DNA from: Streptomyces actuosus
GTDB lineage: Bacteria > Actinomycetota > Actinomycetes > Streptomycetales > Streptomycetaceae
Assembly (NCBI RefSeq): GCF_016921115.1
Contig: NZ_JAFFZS010000028.1
Span: 45,530 to 109,529 of the forward strand
Length of the DNA stretch: 64,000 nucleotides
Direction: 5' to 3'
Shown here one piece after another: positions 61,541 through 64,000 of the stretch. Position 1 is the first letter of the stretch; each line of letters starts with the position of its first letter. The position numbers and the translations under genes are program-made. Below the pieces are notes generated by a model. The model ran no database searches, had not been told where the DNA came from, and saw only the letters and a list, made by a program, of their open reading frames with translations.

Positions 61541-61817
61541 GCCTACGTCACCTCGGATGTCGAACTGTCGGATACGGACCGGTGAGGAACCTAGTCGCCC
61601 CACACCAGGGGAGCCACGAGCAACACGCTTGCCCGCTCACTCACGTCGGAGACTAGCGGTCAAGTCCGCCGGAGTCAGCGAGAACAGAGGAAAAGTCCTG
61701 GTCAGCCTCCGTCAGGCCGGACATTTAAGACATATTGCCCTTGATTTGAGAATGTATCCAGACCCGCGTCGGCCGAGATCAGGCCCCGGAAGGCCCGCAG
61801 GCAGCCCCGCCGGACGG
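61541..61817 (-). promoter_or_regulatory. sIHF upstream region with AT-rich island
   Basis: 277 bases between pyrF and the sIHF gene. The segment 61725-61762 (TTTAAGACATATTGCCC... on the plus strand) is strikingly AT-rich for this genome and likely contains the promoter, giving a leader of nearly 200 bases. TTGACC at 61665-61660 (minus strand) is another possible -35. Confidence 0.45.
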
Positions 61818-62663
61818 TCAGCGGCCCGCGACCGCGACCCGGACCTCCTCCGTGAAGCGGTCCGCGGCGTCACGCAGCGCGACGACCTCGGGACCGTGCA
61901 TCAGCACACCCCGGCTGACGTTCGGCACGACGTTGCGCACCGCGGAGCCGAAGACCCGCGGCAGGTCCGCCGGGGTCGCACCCTGCGCGCCGATGCCGGG
62001 CGCCAGGAGCGGGCCGTTGACGTCGAGGTCGTAGGAGGACAGGTCACCGAGCGTGGCGCCCACGACGGCCCCGAAGGAGCCCAGGGGCGCCTCTCCCGCG
62101 TTCTCGGCCGCCAGGTGGGCCAGCACGGTCGCGCCGACGCTCCTGCCGTCCGCGCGGACCGCGTGCTGCACCTCGCCGCCCTCCGGGTTGGAGGTCAGCG
62201 CCAGCACGAACAGCCCCGTGCCGGTCTCGCGGGCCAGCTCGACGGCCGGGCGGAGCGAACCGTAGCCGAGGTACGGGGAGACGGTGAGCGCGTCCGAGAA
62301 CAGCGGGGAGTCCTTGTGCAGGAAGGCCTCGGCGTAGGCGGCCATGGTGGAGCCGATGTCGCCGCGCTTGGCGTCCATGACGACGAGCGCCCCGGCCGCC
62401 CGGGCCTCCTCGACCGCCTTCTCCAGCACGGCCACGCCGCGGGAGCCGAACCGCTCGAAGAAGGCGCTCTGCGGCTTCAGCACGGCGACGCGGTCCGCGA
62501 CCGCCTCGACGACCGTGCGGCTGAACCGCTCCAGGCCGGCGACGTCGTCGTTCAGGCCCCACTCCGCGAGCAGGGACGCGTGCGGGTCGATGCCGACGCA
62601 CAGGGGGCCCCGCTCGTCCATGGCGCGGCGGAGCCGGGCTCCGAAGGGCTCGAAGGGGGTCAT
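61818..62663 (-). CDS. pyrF: Orotidine 5'-phosphate decarboxylase, type 2
   Basis: 281 residues. The type 2 (subfamily 2) motif MDAKRGDIGSTMAAYA with the catalytic Lys/Asp set, plus CVGIDPHASLL and APGIGAQGATP. It forms UMP from OMP. ATG overlaps the pyrD stop by four bases. Confidence 0.97.
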   Translation of the reverse strand: MTPFEPFGARLRRAMDERGPLCVGIDPHASLLAEWGLNDDVAGLERFSRTVVEAVADRVAVLKPQSAFFERFGSRGVAVLEKAVEEARAAGALVVMDAKRGDIGSTMAAYAEAFLHKDSPLFSDALTVSPYLGYGSLRPAVELARETGTGLFVLALTSNPEGGEVQHAVRADGRSVGATVLAHLAAENAGEAPLGSFGAVVGATLGDLSSYDLDVNGPLLAPGIGAQGATPADLPRVFGSAVRNVVPNVSRGVLMHGPEVVALRDAADRFTEEVRVAVAGR

Positions 62664-63766
62664 GCGGCCTTCCTTGCGTCGGCGCCGACGGCGTCGGCGA
62701 GGGTGGCGTACGGGCTGGTGCGCAGGCGGGCGGCGAGCCCCTTGTGCAGGGCCCGCATCCAGAACGGGCCCTCGTAGACGAAGGCGCTGTAGCCCTGGAC
62801 GAGCGTCGCTCCGGCGAGAATGCGCTGCCAGGCGTCCTCGGCGTCCCCGATGCCGCCGACACCCACCAGGGTGATCCGGTCGCCCACGCGCGCGTACAGG
62901 CGGCGCAGGACCTCCAGGGAGCGTTCCTTCAGGGGGGCGCCCGAGAGCCCGCCGGTCTCCTGGACCAGGTCGGGCGGGGAGGTCAGGCCGAGTCCCTCGC
63001 GCGCGACGGTGGTGTTCGTGGCGATGATCCCGTCCAGGCCGAGTTCCACGGCCAGGTCGGCGACGGCGTCGACGTCCTCGTCGGCGAGGTCCGGCGCGAT
63101 CTTCACCAGCAGCGGCACGCGGCGCGTGGTGACCGCGCGGTCGGCGGCCTCGCGCACGGCCGTCAGCAGCGGGCGCAGGTGGTCGACCGCCTGCAGGTTC
63201 CGCAGGCCGGGCGTGTTCGGCGACGACACGTTCACGACCAGGTAGTCGGCGTGCGGCGCGAGCCGCTCGGCCGACTTCACGTAGTCGTGCACCGCCTCGT
63301 CCTCGGGGACGACCTTGGTCTTGCCGATGTTGACGCCGACGACCGTCCTGAACACCGGCCTGCGGGAGGCGAGGCGGGCGGCGACGGCCAGCGAGCCCTC
63401 GTTGTTGAAGCCCATGCGGTTGATCAGCGCGCGGTCGGACACCAGGCGGAAGAGCCGCTTCCTGGGGTTGCCCGGCTGCGGCTCCCCGGTGACCGTGCCG
63501 ATCTCGACGTGGTCGAAGCCGAGCATCGACATCCCGTCGACGGCGACGGCGTTCTTGTCGAAGCCGGCGGCGAGGCCGAAGGGCCCGTGCATGCGCAGTC
63601 CCAGGGCCTCGGTGCGCAGCTCCGCGTGGCGGGGGGCGAGCACGGCCGCCACGAACGTGCGCAGCACCGGGACGCGGGCCGCCGTGCGGATCCAGCGGAA
63701 GGCCAGGTAGTGGGCCTGCTCGGGATCCATCCGCTGGAAGAACAGCCGGAAGAAGAGCTTGTACAT
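62660..63766 (-). CDS. pyrD: Dihydroorotate dehydrogenase (quinone), class 2
   Basis: 368 residues from ATG at 63766 (GAGGA upstream); an in-frame start 14 codons earlier is less likely. An N-terminal hydrophobic helix pair (YKLFFRLFFQRMDPEQAHYLAF) that targets the membrane is typical of the quinone-dependent class 2. GLAAGFDKNAV, NRMGFNNEG, NVSSPNTPGLR (catalytic Ser) and TNTTVAREG are present. Couples pyrimidine synthesis to the respiratory chain. Confidence 0.97.
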   Translation of the reverse strand: MYKLFFRLFFQRMDPEQAHYLAFRWIRTAARVPVLRTFVAAVLAPRHAELRTEALGLRMHGPFGLAAGFDKNAVAVDGMSMLGFDHVEIGTVTGEPQPGNPRKRLFRLVSDRALINRMGFNNEGSLAVAARLASRRPVFRTVVGVNIGKTKVVPEDEAVHDYVKSAERLAPHADYLVVNVSSPNTPGLRNLQAVDHLRPLLTAVREAADRAVTTRRVPLLVKIAPDLADEDVDAVADLAVELGLDGIIATNTTVAREGLGLTSPPDLVQETGGLSGAPLKERSLEVLRRLYARVGDRITLVGVGGIGDAEDAWQRILAGATLVQGYSAFVYEGPFWMRALHKGLAARLRTSPYATLADAVGADARKAA

Positions 63767-63811
63767 CAGTGTGTCCTCGACAAACCTCGTGAACGGTTCG
63801 GGCCTCATGAA

Positions 63812-63842
63812 GAGGGGGACACCGTCCGACGGTGTCCCCCTC
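63812..63842 (-). terminator. Terminator between carB and pyrD
   Basis: Perfect 13-bp stem (63812-63824 with 63830-63842), 5-base loop, eight bases after the carB stop. pyrD-pyrF may thus depend on read-through or on a promoter in the remaining 45 bases. Confidence 0.85.
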
Positions 63843-63850
63843 GACGGCCG

Positions 63851-64000
63851 CTAGTCGCGGGCCGCGTTCAGATGCTCGGCGTGTTCTTGGAGGGAGCGGA
63901 CGTCGACGTCGCCGTGGTTGAGGGCGTCGATGCCCTGGACTGCGGCGGCGAGGGCTTGGACGGTGGTGAGGCAGGGGACGGAGCGGGCGACGGCGGCGGT
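63851..64000 (-). CDS. carB: Carbamoyl-phosphate synthase large subunit, C-terminus only
   Basis: The last 49 codons before TAG (63853-63851). The translated end (SVPCLTTVQALAAAVQGID, then SLQEHAEHLNAARD) is the terminal part of the MGS-like allosteric domain of CarB. The rest lies beyond the window. Context (pyrD, pyrF) fits the pyrimidine cluster. Confidence 0.92.
   Translation of the reverse strand, partial: TAAVARSVPCLTTVQALAAAVQGIDALNHGDVDVRSLQEHAEHLNAARD

Overview
This is a high-GC chromosomal window from a Streptomyces. The evidence is RbpA, a conservon-type signalling cluster, DasR-type boxes before a chitinase, an EccA-like protein with a TTA codon, the actinobacterial integration host factor sIHF, and the gene order carB-pyrD-pyrF-sIHF-gmk-rpoZ-coaBC-metK-priA, which matches the S. 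coelicolor neighbourhood around SCO1420-SCO1483 as I remember it. It looks like core-chromosome sequence. I see no intact insertion sequence, prophage, CRISPR array, tRNA or rRNA gene.

Layout. 1-12.7 kb: the 3' end of an MFS transporter, rbpA behind a SigR-type promoter, a strong convergent terminator, fxsA and ppm1, an amidohydrolase with a nearby Lrp regulator, small hypothetical genes, a TetR regulator, a secreted C39-type peptidase, a P-loop kinase, a small-RNA candidate, and the EccA/CbxX-type AAA ATPase. 13-20.9 kb: a two-gene CNNM/CorC operon with an unusual leader, then a minus-strand series ribE-ribM-ribBA-ribH-hisE-hisG-PH protein headed by an FMN riboswitch. 21-30 kb: a DasR-type chitinase, a divergent ROK/MFS pair, a thioesterase, a GH6 cellulase, a DUF5995 protein and an LLM flavin oxidoreductase.

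30-45 kb is the most accessory-looking part. It holds an L-amino-acid 2-monooxygenase next to a nitrilase-fold amidase (a possible lysine or arginine to omega-amide to acid route). A conservon lacking its GTPase follows (cvnA-B-C), then a low-GC scar with gene remnants and a tiny HxxxCxxC membrane protein. Next is an ABC importer operon of the 2-aminoethylphosphonate/iron(III) type that ends in an uncommon fused HAD phosphatase-EEP phosphodiesterase, with a divergent GntR regulator and a perfect 8-4-8 operator. An Lrp regulator preceded by the last ~42 codons of a lost amino-acid permease closes this part.

45-64 kb is housekeeping: a GuaB1-type CBS-containing IMPDH/GMPR family enzyme, a SorC regulator, rpe, an MMPL exporter, rsmB, fmt, a small HTH-like protein, a PriA with degenerate helicase motifs, metK, coaBC, rpoZ, gmk, sIHF, pyrF, pyrD and the 3' end of carB. 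Minus-strand operons are closely packed, with many 4-bp ATGA/GTGA stop-start overlaps, and most transcription units end in perfect GC-rich hairpins without U-tracts. Starts were chosen by hand from ribosome-binding sites and family alignment from memory. Functions come from motif recognition; no database search was run.
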